Below are positions 1 through 8,786 of a DNA stretch of 64,000 nt, one piece after another. Both the position numbers and the translations under genes were made by a program. Position 1 is the stretch's first letter. Each line of letters begins with the position of its first letter. The DNA is taken from contig NZ_MQUS01000022.1 of the NCBI RefSeq assembly GCF_001953885.1, positions 1 to 64,000 of the forward strand, given 5' to 3'. The notes under the pieces are model-generated. The model saw only the letters and a list, made by a program, of their open reading frames with translations, made no database searches and was not told the DNA's origin. The DNA comes from Streptomyces sp. IMTB 2501. Its GTDB lineage: Bacteria; Actinomycetota; Actinomycetes; Streptomycetales; Streptomycetaceae.

Positions 1-262
1 GTCGACGACCTCTTCGGTCAACGAGGGACGCTGAGCGATCAGCACGAGGTATTGCCTCCAGTATTGTGCGCCCGCTATGTGACGCCGTAGACACCACGAA
101 GGGTACGGGTAGTTCGGTCCCCTACGAGGCCGAACCTCCCGACCCCGCCCCTCTGTCAGCCGGTCGGCAGACTCGGCGCTTACTGGAGTGAAGTCTAACG
201 ATCAACTACACCTGCCTCTGAGAGTGGGCCGGCAGCGCAGTTCGTAGCGCATACTTGGGGCA

Positions 263-484
263 ATGACAAAGCGTGCTGCGCCGAAGCGCCATCTGCCTAC
301 CAGCCCCTTCAAGGCCCCGGTCACACCGGCTCCCAAGCACTTCGCCGTGGGTGACCAGGTCACACACGACATGTACGGCCTCGGCCGGGTCATCGGCATC
401 GAGGATGGAATCGCGGCCCTCGTGGATTTCGGCTCGACGCAAATGCGGATCCTGAGCCCGTACGCCAAGATGACCAAGCTGTAG
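263..484 (+). CDS. Small stand-alone Tudor-like protein (73 aa)
   Basis: The second half of the protein (about residues 28-73) reads GDQVTHDMYGLGRVIGIE followed by VDFGS and YAKMTKL. This resembles the small Tudor-type beta-barrel at the C-terminus of UvrD/PcrA helicases (GDxVxHxxYGxGxVxxxxG...DFG...L), a module known there for contacting RNA polymerase. Here it stands alone behind a basic, proline-rich N-terminus, with no helicase attached. No clear Shine-Dalgarno sequence precedes the ATG. A CATACT hexamer at about 249-254 could be a -10 box giving a nearly leaderless transcript. Function is unknown. A nucleic-acid or RNA-polymerase-binding role is inferred from the fold resemblance only. 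Confidence 0.7.
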   Translation: MTKRAAPKRHLPTSPFKAPVTPAPKHFAVGDQVTHDMYGLGRVIGIEDGIAALVDFGSTQMRILSPYAKMTKL

Positions 485-892
485 GACCGCTGTGCCCGGT
501 CACGGCACGCCAGGCCCCTTCAGGGGCTTGTAACGAAAGGGAGACCTCTCATCGATCTGACGTCGCTGTTCTCCGCCCTGGAAGGGCAACCCCGCTGTTC
601 CGCTGCGGCATCGCCACCTCCGACGACGAACCCCTTCCAAGCCCCGGACTTCGGGGAAGACGAGACCTTCCTGCCCGAGCATGTCCATGGGCTCGCCTCG
701 GGCACGCGTGCCGCGCAACCCAAGGCAGCGTAGCTCCCACGAGTGCGACGCTCTCGACGGCTGGCCGCAGCCGTCTCCGGCGCTGCGGTGAGGCGTGCGG
801 CCGTCTCCGTTCCCGTCTTCTCAAAGAGCGTTTTGTCCTGCCAAGGCCGTTTGGTGGGACCGTAGTTCAAGCCGATCGCGGGTCGCTCTCGG
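485..892. other. Intergenic stretch with no supported gene
   Basis: I see no convincing coding region, tRNA or repeat in these roughly 400 bases. The overlapping open frames on the minus strand lack ribosome binding sites and recognisable motifs. Confidence 0.5.
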
Positions 893-1096
893 GTGCGGCC
901 TGTGAGGTTCGACGCGGGTATGGAGAATGCTCTGTGGGACCGGCTTTGGGCCGAGGTGCAGGCTGAGGTGGACGGCCTCGTCTCGGCTGGGCGGAACGAG
1001 GTCAACGTCCTCAGCGAAGCGAGCGACAGGTTCTGGGACCTCTTCGGCAGCCCTCGCACCAACGCCTCCTCGCCCTTCCAGAAGGTCAAGCGCTGA
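893..1096 (+). CDS. Small hypothetical protein (67 aa, or 58 aa from the internal ATG)
   Basis: An acidic, helix-rich short protein (about residues 10-55 read as ALWDRLWAEVQAEVDGLV and onward). It opens with GTG, and an in-frame ATG lies at 920. No recognised family and no strong ribosome binding site. Codon use looks normal for this genome, which is the only positive support. It could be a chance frame. Confidence 0.35.
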   Translation: MRPVRFDAGMENALWDRLWAEVQAEVDGLVSAGRNEVNVLSEASDRFWDLFGSPRTNASSPFQKVKR

Positions 1097-1313
1097 CGGC
1101 CCGAGACAGGCGGTCGCCCGCATTCCCGAATCGATGGGTGAGACAGTCACGCGATCACGCAGCCGGTTCGGACGGTGTCGGCACAAAGGCGCAAGACGTT
1201 CGAAGTCGCAGTCCTTCATGACAACTGTGAGTCCCTCCCACGCAAACGTCGGGTGAGGGCCACCGGGGGTGTGCTATCTGTTAACTGGGAAGGCCGATCT
1301 GGCCTGATGGGGG

Positions 1314-2684
1314 ATGGGTGGTACCGGTATGGCCGGGGGTAAGAAAGGCTTATTGTCGCGCCTGGTGAGTCTGGTGGGACTCGCCGAGCAGGCCGACAAG
1401 CTCATCGAGTGGGGCAACACGGCGACTGAAGGCGCCTTCGGCCTGCTCAAGGGGCACCAGGAAGGCAAGCAGGCCCAGCAGCAGCAAGACCATGAGATGC
1501 GGATGGGTTCGTTCAACGAATTCCTTCGTGAGCGGCAGCACTCACGCACCATGGAACTGGTCAGGCTGGCGTCCTCGAAGGGCGTCAAGACCGCCGCCAT
1601 CAGAGCTGGGCTCGATGTGGTGACGACGAGTGTCAATGCTCTCGCCGCCGATATCGTCAACCAGCGAGAGTACGAGAGGAATCGGAAGCTCATCTCGGCT
1701 TCGCAGCAGGCGGCCGAGGACCTGGAATGGCACCGGGCGCTGGTGCAGGTGGCACTTCACGACGCGCTGCGGACACGAGAACTGGAACTGGCCAACAGCC
1801 CGTTTTCCCACACCCCCGAGGCCGTCCGGGAACACGTGGTCGAGGCCACTGGTGACGGCCGGAAGCCCGTTCTGCTGATCGCCCCCTTCTACCACGAGGG
1901 AGCCGTCACGGCGGACAACGGCCCCCGTTTCGTGGTCGCCGTGCGCCAGGCCTGGCTGACCAGCCATTGGCACGGCGACCTGGAGCCGATGGCCGGCCTG
2001 ATCGACCGCCCACTGCACCGCCTCGACGTGGACGTGCGGACCGTCCAGCAGGTGCTTCATGACCTGCCCGTCGTGCTGGTGTATGGACAGGCGCAAGAGG
2101 GCGGGCGCATATGGCCGTCGCTGGCGGCCTGGAACATTTTACCCGGAACGGACTGCACGTCGTTGCACATGAACTTCCCTCCGATGCCCCTGACGGCCGC
2201 CGGCGATCCCGCCGAGGCTCAGGACATCGGTGACCGGCTCGGCCGGATGTTCTCGCTGGCCGCGGGGAACCTGGGCGACTGGTTCCACCTGCTCCGCCAC
2301 GAGCGGGCGCCCAGGATGCACATCCTCCTGGCCGCCGGCGAGGACTCCGAACGCGCCCTGGCCTCGACCAGCGCCGCCGACTCATACGACTTCCTGGCCG
2401 CCACGGGCCGACTCGATACCCACTTGGCCTACGCCCATCAGGCCCGCATCCTGGCCGAGGGCGGCCTCACCGACCTGGCCCGCCGCATGGCCCGCACCGC
2501 GCTCGCCGAGCTGGCGTCCCTGCCGTTGGACGACGGGACCCGGCACTTGGCCGCCCTGCGCGAACTCCTCGGGGTATTCGGGCTGCTGGGCGACGTGCAG
2601 TACACGGCCGAGGCAGAGGCCCTCCGGGAGGCGGCCGCACAACGGCGCCTTGACCAGTTGCACGGCTGGGAGGGGCGTCGATGA
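1314..2684 (+). CDS. Unknown protein, first gene of the Hsp70-like operon (456 aa)
   Basis: I do not recognise a family. The first 60 residues contain hydrophobic stretches and a Gln-rich run (QAQQQQ). Residues about 60-170 are highly charged and helical, with Arg/Glu-rich segments that could form a coiled coil. The remainder is a globular alpha/beta-looking region, and the last third is rich in Ala/Leu helices that look TPR-like (AYAHQARILAEGGLTDLARR and onward). No signal peptide is evident. An alternative ATG lies at 1329. The stop overlaps the start of the next gene as ATGA, so translation is almost certainly coupled to the Hsp70-like ATPase, and it probably works with it. Confidence 0.8.
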   Translation: MGGTGMAGGKKGLLSRLVSLVGLAEQADKLIEWGNTATEGAFGLLKGHQEGKQAQQQQDHEMRMGSFNEFLRERQHSRTMELVRLASSKGVKTAAIRAGLDVVTTSVNALAADIVNQREYERNRKLISASQQAAEDLEWHRALVQVALHDALRTRELELANSPFSHTPEAVREHVVEATGDGRKPVLLIAPFYHEGAVTADNGPRFVVAVRQAWLTSHWHGDLEPMAGLIDRPLHRLDVDVRTVQQVLHDLPVVLVYGQAQEGGRIWPSLAAWNILPGTDCTSLHMNFPPMPLTAAGDPAEAQDIGDRLGRMFSLAAGNLGDWFHLLRHERAPRMHILLAAGEDSERALASTSAADSYDFLAATGRLDTHLAYAHQARILAEGGLTDLARRMARTALAELASLPLDDGTRHLAALRELLGVFGLLGDVQYTAEAEALREAAAQRRLDQLHGWEGRR

Positions 2685-4405
2685 GCGACGAGCCGAAGGT
2701 CGCCGCGGCCATCGACTTCGGGACGCACGGCAGCGGATACGCATGGGCGGTCAAGTGCAACCAGAACGACGACAGCGCCACGCGTCAGATCCTCAGCCGC
2801 GACCAGTGGAGCGACCAGCCAGCCACGTATCCCAAGAACCGGACGGCTCTTCTGTTGAACAAGGACGGAACCGTCGCCGACTGGGGACACTCGGCCCTGA
2901 AGAAATACCAGCAGCAGCGGGGGGACAGCGCGGGTGAACTGGTCACCGGGCTCCAGATGAAGATGTTCCTGGCCCCGGCCCACGACACCGCGCCTTCGAT
3001 AGGTGGCCTCGCCCGCCGCAACGAGAAGCTCATTCCCCTCTATCTCCAGAAACTCTACTCGCTCGCCCTCAACGAGATACAACTCGGCGGATTCAAGGAA
3101 GAGGACATCGTCTGGTGCCTGACGGTGCCCGCCATCTGGGACGACCAGGCGCGTGACGCCATGCGGCGGGCGGCGGAACGAGCCGGTCTGCCCACCGAGG
3201 AGCACCGGTTCCACCTCGGCCTGGAGCCCGAGGTGGCGGTCCAGTATGCACGCAACGCGCTTTCCGGCGGGGGCATGGATCGTGCGGGAACCCGTATCGT
3301 CGTCGTAGATGCTGGCGGCGGTACTGTCGACATCACGGCCTACCAGGTCGAGCCGGACGGCCGCCGCCTCGCCGAGGTGATCACAGCGGACGGCGACCGG
3401 CTCGGCTCGGAGTACGTCAACCTGGCCTTTCGGACGGAGATCTTGGAGTCTCGGCTGAACAGCCCGGGGCACTTCGACGGCGCCTCCCGGCTTCTCGACT
3501 ATGAGGAGAAGGCGCCTGGCCTGCTCCACGACCTGCTCCAGGCGTTCGAGCGAAGGAAGATCGACTTCGACCCCGACGACCCCGGCGACACGAACATCTC
3601 CATTCCGGGCAGGCTCTTCCGGCTGATGGGAGATGCGGGACTCGATGCGCTGGCGAGTAGGCAGAACGGCGTCGACGACGCCTTCGTCATCTCCAGGGAT
3701 GCCTTCCTCGGCCTGTTCGACCAGGTCCTGGACCCCATGATGAACCTCATCGAGACGCAGCTGGACCGCGTGCTCGCCAACGCGCCGGAGAACGTCCGCC
3801 TGCTGGGGATGGGGGGATTCGCCCAGTCTCGGTACTTCCAGCGCCGCATGGCCGAGAGGTTCGACGACGGCGACCGGGTGCGATTCGTTGTTCCGCCCCT
3901 TCCCGCGTTGGCGGTTCTCCACGGCGCCGTGCACTTCGCCTACGACCCCTCCGGGACCCGGATTCGCCGCACTCGCTACACCTACGGGTGCGACGCGAGC
4001 TGGCCGTTCAAGAAGGGCGACCCGACGAGTTCGAAGGTGACCGACGACGACGGTGCGGAGCTCTGTTCGACGCGCTTCAACGCCTTCGTCCGGATAGGGG
4101 ATCCGGTGGAGGTGGACCAAGAGGTCAAGTGCGTATACACCCCCATGAAGAACAACCAACAGGATATGGCGTTCACGCTCTACCGAACCACCGAGCACGA
4201 CCCGCGGTACGTGACCGACCGAGGGTCGGTCCCCATCGGCGAATTGGTGGTGAAACTGCCGTCCGCGGTCAGGAAGCTAACCCGGACCGAGCGGAAGGTC
4301 GAGCTGTGCATGCGGTTCGGCGGCACCCAGACCAAGGTAACGGCAAGGGTTCTGGAAACCGGGGAGACGCTGGAAACGTCAATAGAGTTCAAACCCAGGT
4401 GGTGA
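2681..4405 (+). CDS. HSPA12-like Hsp70/actin-fold ATPase (574 aa)
   Basis: Contains the actin/Hsp70 ATPase signature in order: phosphate-1 motif IDFGTHGSG (residues 11-19), TVPAIWDDQARDAMRRAAE (about 148-166), LEPEVA (181-186), phosphate-2 motif VVVDAGGGTVDIT (207-219) and the adenosine-side GMGGFAQSRYFQ (about 376-387). The TVPAIW, LEPE and RRTRYTYG-type segments resemble the divergent HSPA12 branch rather than DnaK. The usual DnaK substrate-binding domain is absent. Instead about 150 C-terminal residues of beta-rich sequence follow. It sits between two unknown genes, overlapping the upstream one by four bases and four bases from the downstream one. Probably a cytosolic ATP-driven switch or chaperone. 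The substrate is unknown. Confidence 0.85.
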   Translation: MSDEPKVAAAIDFGTHGSGYAWAVKCNQNDDSATRQILSRDQWSDQPATYPKNRTALLLNKDGTVADWGHSALKKYQQQRGDSAGELVTGLQMKMFLAPAHDTAPSIGGLARRNEKLIPLYLQKLYSLALNEIQLGGFKEEDIVWCLTVPAIWDDQARDAMRRAAERAGLPTEEHRFHLGLEPEVAVQYARNALSGGGMDRAGTRIVVVDAGGGTVDITAYQVEPDGRRLAEVITADGDRLGSEYVNLAFRTEILESRLNSPGHFDGASRLLDYEEKAPGLLHDLLQAFERRKIDFDPDDPGDTNISIPGRLFRLMGDAGLDALASRQNGVDDAFVISRDAFLGLFDQVLDPMMNLIETQLDRVLANAPENVRLLGMGGFAQSRYFQRRMAERFDDGDRVRFVVPPLPALAVLHGAVHFAYDPSGTRIRRTRYTYGCDASWPFKKGDPTSSKVTDDDGAELCSTRFNAFVRIGDPVEVDQEVKCVYTPMKNNQQDMAFTLYRTTEHDPRYVTDRGSVPIGELVVKLPSAVRKLTRTERKVELCMRFGGTQTKVTARVLETGETLETSIEFKPRW

Positions 4406-4409
4406 GGAC

Positions 4410-5144
4410 GTGAGCAGTTCGTCGGATCTCTTCGAGTACATGGCGGGATTGGATCCCGACGATCGCGAGGACCTGGAGACGCTCATGATGCACTTCGCCG
4501 GAATCATCAAGCGTAAGACCAGGCGGATCGAGGCGCTCGAGAAGGACTACCGGGAACTCAGGGGTGAACTGCAGAAACTCAAGCAGGAAGTGAAGGACCA
4601 GGGGGAGAAAATACAGCATCTGCTCGCGCGGCAGAACCAGCAGCGCATGGACGTGGCGACGGACCAGGACGTCCACCACCACAACATTGCCGAGGCATAC
4701 CGCAACTTCCGGGAGCAGCAGCTGCTCACCACGGTGCGGAGGTCCATACCCCGCACGGGCGCTGGCCGCATCGACCGAAGGGAACTGGCGGAGAGGATGA
4801 GCGCCGTATGCTCGGAGCTCTTCGGCCAGGCGCTCCCCGATGTCCAGGCCATCAAGGACATCTTGTCCGGTGCCGCAGCGGACGAGGACGCGGAACGCCT
4901 GTGCGCCACCGCCGCGGAACTGCGCAGACGGGCGGAGTACCTGGGCGGCGACCCCGCCTGGGTCTTCGGCTCCTCGCTTGAGTCGCTCAGTCCCGACCAG
5001 CGGGAACCAGGGCTCGGCGCACCGGAGGAAGGTGACCCCGAATTCGTCATCGCCCCCGCCTACCGGGCGCGCGGCAAGGTCCACTGCACACAGCTGGTAT
5101 GGACCACCAACCCGGACACTGCTGAGGGCACGGCCGGGCCCTGA
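4410..5144 (+). CDS. Coiled-coil protein, third gene of the Hsp70-like operon (244 aa)
   Basis: Starts at GTG four bases after the Hsp70-like stop. Residues about 30-75 form a long charged heptad-like segment (RRIEALEKDYRELRGELQKL and on), a clear coiled coil. Residues about 85-180 are helical, and the C-terminal 60 are acidic and low in structure. The layout (long N-terminal coiled coil then a small domain) recalls GrpE-type nucleotide-exchange factors, but I see no GrpE motif, so that is only an analogy. The tight spacing implies it is a dedicated partner of the ATPase. Confidence 0.75.
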   Translation: MSSSSDLFEYMAGLDPDDREDLETLMMHFAGIIKRKTRRIEALEKDYRELRGELQKLKQEVKDQGEKIQHLLARQNQQRMDVATDQDVHHHNIAEAYRNFREQQLLTTVRRSIPRTGAGRIDRRELAERMSAVCSELFGQALPDVQAIKDILSGAAADEDAERLCATAAELRRRAEYLGGDPAWVFGSSLESLSPDQREPGLGAPEEGDPEFVIAPAYRARGKVHCTQLVWTTNPDTAEGTAGP

Positions 5145-5280
5145 GCCACCCTCAGTCGCCAGCGCAACAAAGCCGTCCGGGAGCAGCCGTGCCCGTGATC
5201 CAACTGCTGCCCCGAACGCAGGAGTGTCCCCTGAACTGGAACGACAGGGCTTGTCCAGGGTCCAGTTGCCACGTGGCTCG

Positions 5281-5694
5281 TGGACGATGACTTGTGGGCG
5301 CTGATCGAACCGCTCCCGCCGCCCCGGCCGAAGCGGTCGCCGGGCCGAGGCCAGTGGATGATCAGCTCTGTCTGCAGGGCATCCTGTACCTCCTGCACCG
5401 GGACATCGCCCGCCAACTCCTCCCGCTGGAGCCGGAGTCCGGGCAGACCTGCTGGCGAGCTCGACCGGACTCGCGCGTGCGTGGACGGCTCCCACGTGCG
5501 CGCGAAAGCGGGGGAGCCGTGACCGGTCGGTCGGCGGTCGACCGGCGGAAGGCGGGCAGCGAGCACCGCCTGATCTGCGACGGCAAGGGCACCCCGCTGC
5601 ACGTCATCGCGGTGGCCGCCAACGTGAACGACAACACCCGGACCCTCGACCTCGGCGACGGCATCCCACCCATCGCCGGACGACCGAGCTCATA
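5281..5694 (+). pseudogene. Degenerate IS5-family transposase
   Basis: Two reading frames together give pieces of an IS5-type transposase. The N-terminal DDDLWALIEPLPPPRPK lies in one frame and the C-terminal SEHRLICDGKGTPLHVIAVA and NVNDNTRTLDL lie in another. The DGSHVRAK segment that would carry the first catalytic Asp falls between them. Frameshifts and a missing C-terminal third show that it is dead. No terminal repeats were identified. Confidence 0.7.
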
Positions 5695-5883
5695 GGAAAA
5701 AGGATTTGAGTAAGCCGGTGACCCGTTGCTACTTTCATGGTGGACCGTGAAGTCGTCGTATGGAGGTGAGCCCCGTGAACACAGTTACCCGTGGGTGCTC
5801 CCTCAACCCGTCACGGTCCGGCGGCTGACGTTCGGTGTCGCCAGGAGCGCCTGAGATCGAGGCACTCCTGGAAGGAGACTCCG

Positions 5884-6675
5884 ATGAACACGAAGCCTTT
5901 CACATCCGGCCTGAGCGAGAACGCGGTGGTGATCACGCGCGTTGCGGACAGGCAATGGCATGCACTGGATGACGACCTGGTGGTCGGCCGAGGGCATGCG
6001 GTGCACCGGCCCGACGGACGTTTGTTCGTCAGCATCGACGCCTGGCACGACGCCACCTTCGACCGGCTCGTCGAGGCGATGCTGGCGGTACTGCCGGCGC
6101 CGCTGTACACGGTGGTCGACGAAGCCGACGTCGAGCTGACGGCCGGCTGGCGGCGGGCCGGTTTCACGATCCGGCGCCGCGAGTGGGAGTACGCCGTGCC
6201 GACCGACCCGCGGGTCACAGGGCTCGACGCAGCCCTGCCACCGTCGGGCGTGACGATCGTGCCCGCCGGTCAGGCGGACGAGAGTCTGCTGCGGGCGGTG
6301 GACCGCGCGATCCGTGACGAAGTCGAGGCGACCGTCGGATGGCAGTCGATGCCCGCGGAGGTAATTCCCCGCCCCACAGGCGACACCATCGTCGACCCGT
6401 CGAAGTACGCGGTGGCCGCGACGCCGGACCGCTACCTGGGTCTGATCCGGGTGGTGACGGTGAACCGGCCGCGCGTCGGGCTGGTCGCGGTCCGGGCCGG
6501 CGAGCAGCGCCGAGGCATCGCGCGGGCGCTGCTGGCCCACGCGCTGGGGACGCTGCACCGCTCCGGCTTCGCCGCGGCCTGGGCCGAGGTCCACGAGTCC
6601 AACCAAGCAGCCTCGGCGCTGTTCGAGGGCATCGGCGCCCGGCCGATGAGCAGCAACCTGGAGCTGGTGCGATGA
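5884..6675 (+). CDS. GNAT-family N-acetyltransferase (263 aa)
   Basis: The start was chosen at the ATG preceded by GGAAGGAG seven to eight bases upstream. An upstream in-frame extension has no such site. The C-terminal half carries a GNAT acetyl-CoA motif: VGLVAVRAGEQRRGIARALL, with the pyrophosphate loop QRRGIA at residues 208-213, followed by an AWAEVHESNQAASALFEGIG-type motif B. The N-terminal 110 residues are a second, more diverged domain. Its stop overlaps the start of the infA paralogue by ATGA, so the two are co-translated. The substrate is unknown. A ribosome-related target is possible from the coupling but is speculation. Confidence 0.85.
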   Translation: MNTKPFTSGLSENAVVITRVADRQWHALDDDLVVGRGHAVHRPDGRLFVSIDAWHDATFDRLVEAMLAVLPAPLYTVVDEADVELTAGWRRAGFTIRRREWEYAVPTDPRVTGLDAALPPSGVTIVPAGQADESLLRAVDRAIRDEVEATVGWQSMPAEVIPRPTGDTIVDPSKYAVAATPDRYLGLIRVVTVNRPRVGLVAVRAGEQRRGIARALLAHALGTLHRSGFAAAWAEVHESNQAASALFEGIGARPMSSNLELVR

Positions 6676-6896
6676 CGAAGAACAAGAACGTCATCGAAGT
6701 CGAGGGCAAGGTCGTCGAGTGCCTGCGCAGCGCCATGTTCACCGTGGAGCTCGAGAACGGCCACCAGGTGCTCGCGCACATCAGCGGGAAGATCCGCAAG
6801 AACTACATCAAGATCATGCTGGAAGACCGGGTGCTGGTGGAGCTCCCGCCGTACGACCTGACGCGCGGCCGGATCGTGTTCCGGTACCGGAACTAG
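6672..6896 (+). CDS. infA: Translation initiation factor IF-1 paralogue (74 aa)
   Basis: A complete S1/OB-fold IF-1: EVEGKVVECLRSAMFTVEL, then NGHQVLAHISGKIRKNYIKI, then LPPYDLTRGRIVFRYRN, the standard IF-1 length and landmarks. It begins inside the acetyltransferase stop codon (ATGA). The chromosomal infA of actinomycetes normally sits with rpmJ and rpsM. None of those genes is here, so this is most likely a second, accessory copy. A strong hairpin follows 33 bases downstream. Identification is firm. Whether it replaces or modulates the housekeeping IF-1 is not visible. Confidence 0.93.
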   Translation: MTKNKNVIEVEGKVVECLRSAMFTVELENGHQVLAHISGKIRKNYIKIMLEDRVLVELPPYDLTRGRIVFRYRN

Positions 6897-6929
6897 CGGC
6901 GGTCGGCACCTTCCGCAGTAGCTGATCCT

Positions 6930-6964
6930 GGGGCCCCGGTCACGGCGTTGGTGACCGGGGCCCC
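6930..6964. terminator. Perfect 14-bp stem hairpin after infA
   Basis: The left arm GGGGCCCCGGTCAC (6930-6943) and right arm GTGACCGGGGCCCC (6951-6964) are exactly complementary around the 7-nt loop GGCGTTG. There is no U-tract, as is common in high-GC actinomycetes. It ends the acetyltransferase-infA unit and also faces the transposase remnant on the other strand. Confidence 0.85.
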
Positions 6965-6965
6965 G

Positions 6966-7235
6966 ATGATGGCTCGCACGGCCGTGGCGGCCACCGCTCC
7001 AGCCGCCGCCAGCAGGTCTGGCCCGGGTCGAACCCCAGCTTCTGGGGGAGCAGTTGCCAGGCGATGTCGTTGTGCAGCACCTACAGGATGCCCTCCAGGC
7101 ACAGCCGGTCCGGCACCGGCCGCGGGCCAGGAGCCTCCTCGGGCCAGGGCGGCAGCAGCGGCGCGATCAGCGCCCACAGCCGGATCACCGGCCGCCTCAG
7201 TCGCTGCTGGACGCAGTGGACGCCCACGCCTCCGC
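6966..7235 (-). pseudogene. N-terminal fragment of an IS5-family transposase
   Basis: The minus strand reads LWALIAPLLPPWPEEAPGP, then RPVPDRLCLEGIL, an in-frame TAG, then VLHNDIAWQLLPQKLGF and GQTCWRRLERW. This is the typical start of IS5-type transposases in streptomycetes. The catalytic core is missing and the frame is interrupted, so it is a dead fragment. Confidence 0.7.
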
Positions 7236-7260
7236 TCTCTCAACTGGCCACTGGAAAGGG

Positions 7261-8739
7261 TCAGTTCCTGTTCAGGGTGCGGGTGATACCGGCAAGTACC
7301 GCGGTCGTCAGGATCCAGCCGGCGGCAATGAGGGCGTAAGACAGCCAAGCGGTCGCTCCACCCGTCCAGTACCAGGACGTGCGTTGGCCGAGACCACCAA
7401 TAGGGATCAACAGGTCAAGGGTGTAGATGAAAGGGTTGAAGGGTGGCACTTGGCCGGGTTGGGCCGGCCGGGGCGTGTGGATCGCGAAGACCGTAGTGCC
7501 GAGCAGGACGAGCGCCGCGAGCCACACGCCCGCCAGCCAGGGGCGGTAGCCGTAGCCGACCGTGGCATCGAGGAGGTGGCCCCCCAGGCGGGTGGGCAGG
7601 CCCAGGGTCCTTCTGCGGTGGCGTTGCTTGGCCAGCAGGACGCGTCGGGCGTCGTCGTCGTGGCCGATCTGCCGGTACCAAACGGCCAGTTGCTCGTAGG
7701 GCTGGGCGGAGTAGCCGGGATGCCGTCGTATCCATGCCACGCGACGCTCAACGGACGTCGTCCGGAGATCACCGCTCTCGTGGAGGGAGCCGTAGGTGAA
7801 GCCCTGCAGTCGTACAGTGTCCGGCCAGGCGTCCTCTCGGTCGTGAACGGTCATGGCCCGGGCGTTCTCCAGGTTCACCTGGCCGGACGGCGGCTCGGCG
7901 GGGGTGAAGACGAAGACTCCTGCCTGCATGCGGGCGCAGTCCAGCGCCGTACCGTCGGCCCGGACGATGGCGCCGTCGAGGGTCAGCTGGTCGGTTATCT
8001 GCGCGCCCCGCAGGCTGACCGTCCCCTCGGCCGTGAATCCCTGGGACAGCGTCATGGTGCTCACCACCGCATGGTCGGCGAGGAGCGCAACGCCATCAGG
8101 GTGGTGTAGCTGCGCCTGCTCCATGTGCAGGCCGCCGGGCAGCTGAGCACCCAGGAGACGTATACCGCCGTGCACGATGGTTCTACGGCAGAACAGTCCG
8201 CCCTCCATGACGAGCCCGCCGGCGACGAGAGCCCAGTCCCCAGGGTGTGAGACGACCGCGTCGCTGAGCATCAGCTCGCCGGCCAGGCGCGCGTTCATCA
8301 ATGAGAGTCTGCCGTTCAGGACCGTGTGGCGAAGGACGACCCTGCCTGCCACCCGCGCCATGGTCAGGTTGAGTCCCGGGAGCCTGCTGCCCTTGATCTC
8401 GATCGTCCGGGTTGCGGCTCCGTACAGTCCGAGGCCCTGCTCGAACCAGCAACCCTCGAACCACAGCCCATGCCCGATATCGGCTTCACTCAGGTCGAGC
8501 GCGCCGCTGATCCGGGCACCCGCGAGCCGCAACGCCGGAACGTGCCCCGGCTGTTCCGGATTAGCGCCGAGGAGCAGAGTGGCCACGACGGTGGCCCTGA
8601 CCGTCCGCTCGGCGCCCCAACCCTCGCCGTTCTCGGGGTCGTCCTCCGCACCACCCGTACGGAAGTCCACCAGGCGCCCAGTGTGATAGGCGTCCCACAA
8701 CTGGCGTTCCGCCGACGTGAGTTCCTCGTACGAGTGCAC
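7261..8739 (-). CDS. Membrane-anchored protein with quasi-repetitive beta-helix-like body (492 aa)
   Basis: Residues about 65-310 have a regular pattern of short beta-type repeats (for example GARISGALDLSEADIGHGLW, MARVAGRVVLRHTVLNGRLS), reminiscent of pentapeptide-like right-handed helices. Two hydrophobic segments near the C-terminus (about 405-425, WLAGVWLAALVLLGTTVFAI, and about 460-485) should anchor it in the membrane. Streptomyces genomes carry related proteins usually annotated as membrane-associated oxidoreductase, but I see no redox cofactor motif, so I do not adopt that name. It is monocistronic. Function unknown. Confidence 0.8.
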   Translation of the reverse strand: MHSYEELTSAERQLWDAYHTGRLVDFRTGGAEDDPENGEGWGAERTVRATVVATLLLGANPEQPGHVPALRLAGARISGALDLSEADIGHGLWFEGCWFEQGLGLYGAATRTIEIKGSRLPGLNLTMARVAGRVVLRHTVLNGRLSLMNARLAGELMLSDAVVSHPGDWALVAGGLVMEGGLFCRRTIVHGGIRLLGAQLPGGLHMEQAQLHHPDGVALLADHAVVSTMTLSQGFTAEGTVSLRGAQITDQLTLDGAIVRADGTALDCARMQAGVFVFTPAEPPSGQVNLENARAMTVHDREDAWPDTVRLQGFTYGSLHESGDLRTTSVERRVAWIRRHPGYSAQPYEQLAVWYRQIGHDDDARRVLLAKQRHRRRTLGLPTRLGGHLLDATVGYGYRPWLAGVWLAALVLLGTTVFAIHTPRPAQPGQVPPFNPFIYTLDLLIPIGGLGQRTSWYWTGGATAWLSYALIAAGWILTTAVLAGITRTLNRN

Positions 8740-8786
8740 CCCAGAAGACTAACGGACAGCAACCTCAGGTGATCAAGCACGGACGC

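Noticed and set aside
2438..4198. 586-codon open frame antisense to the Hsp70-like gene
   Set aside because: No ribosome binding site and a composition (Val, Gly, Arg, Glu-rich) expected from the reverse complement of high-GC coding DNA; the plus-strand gene has clear ATPase motifs.
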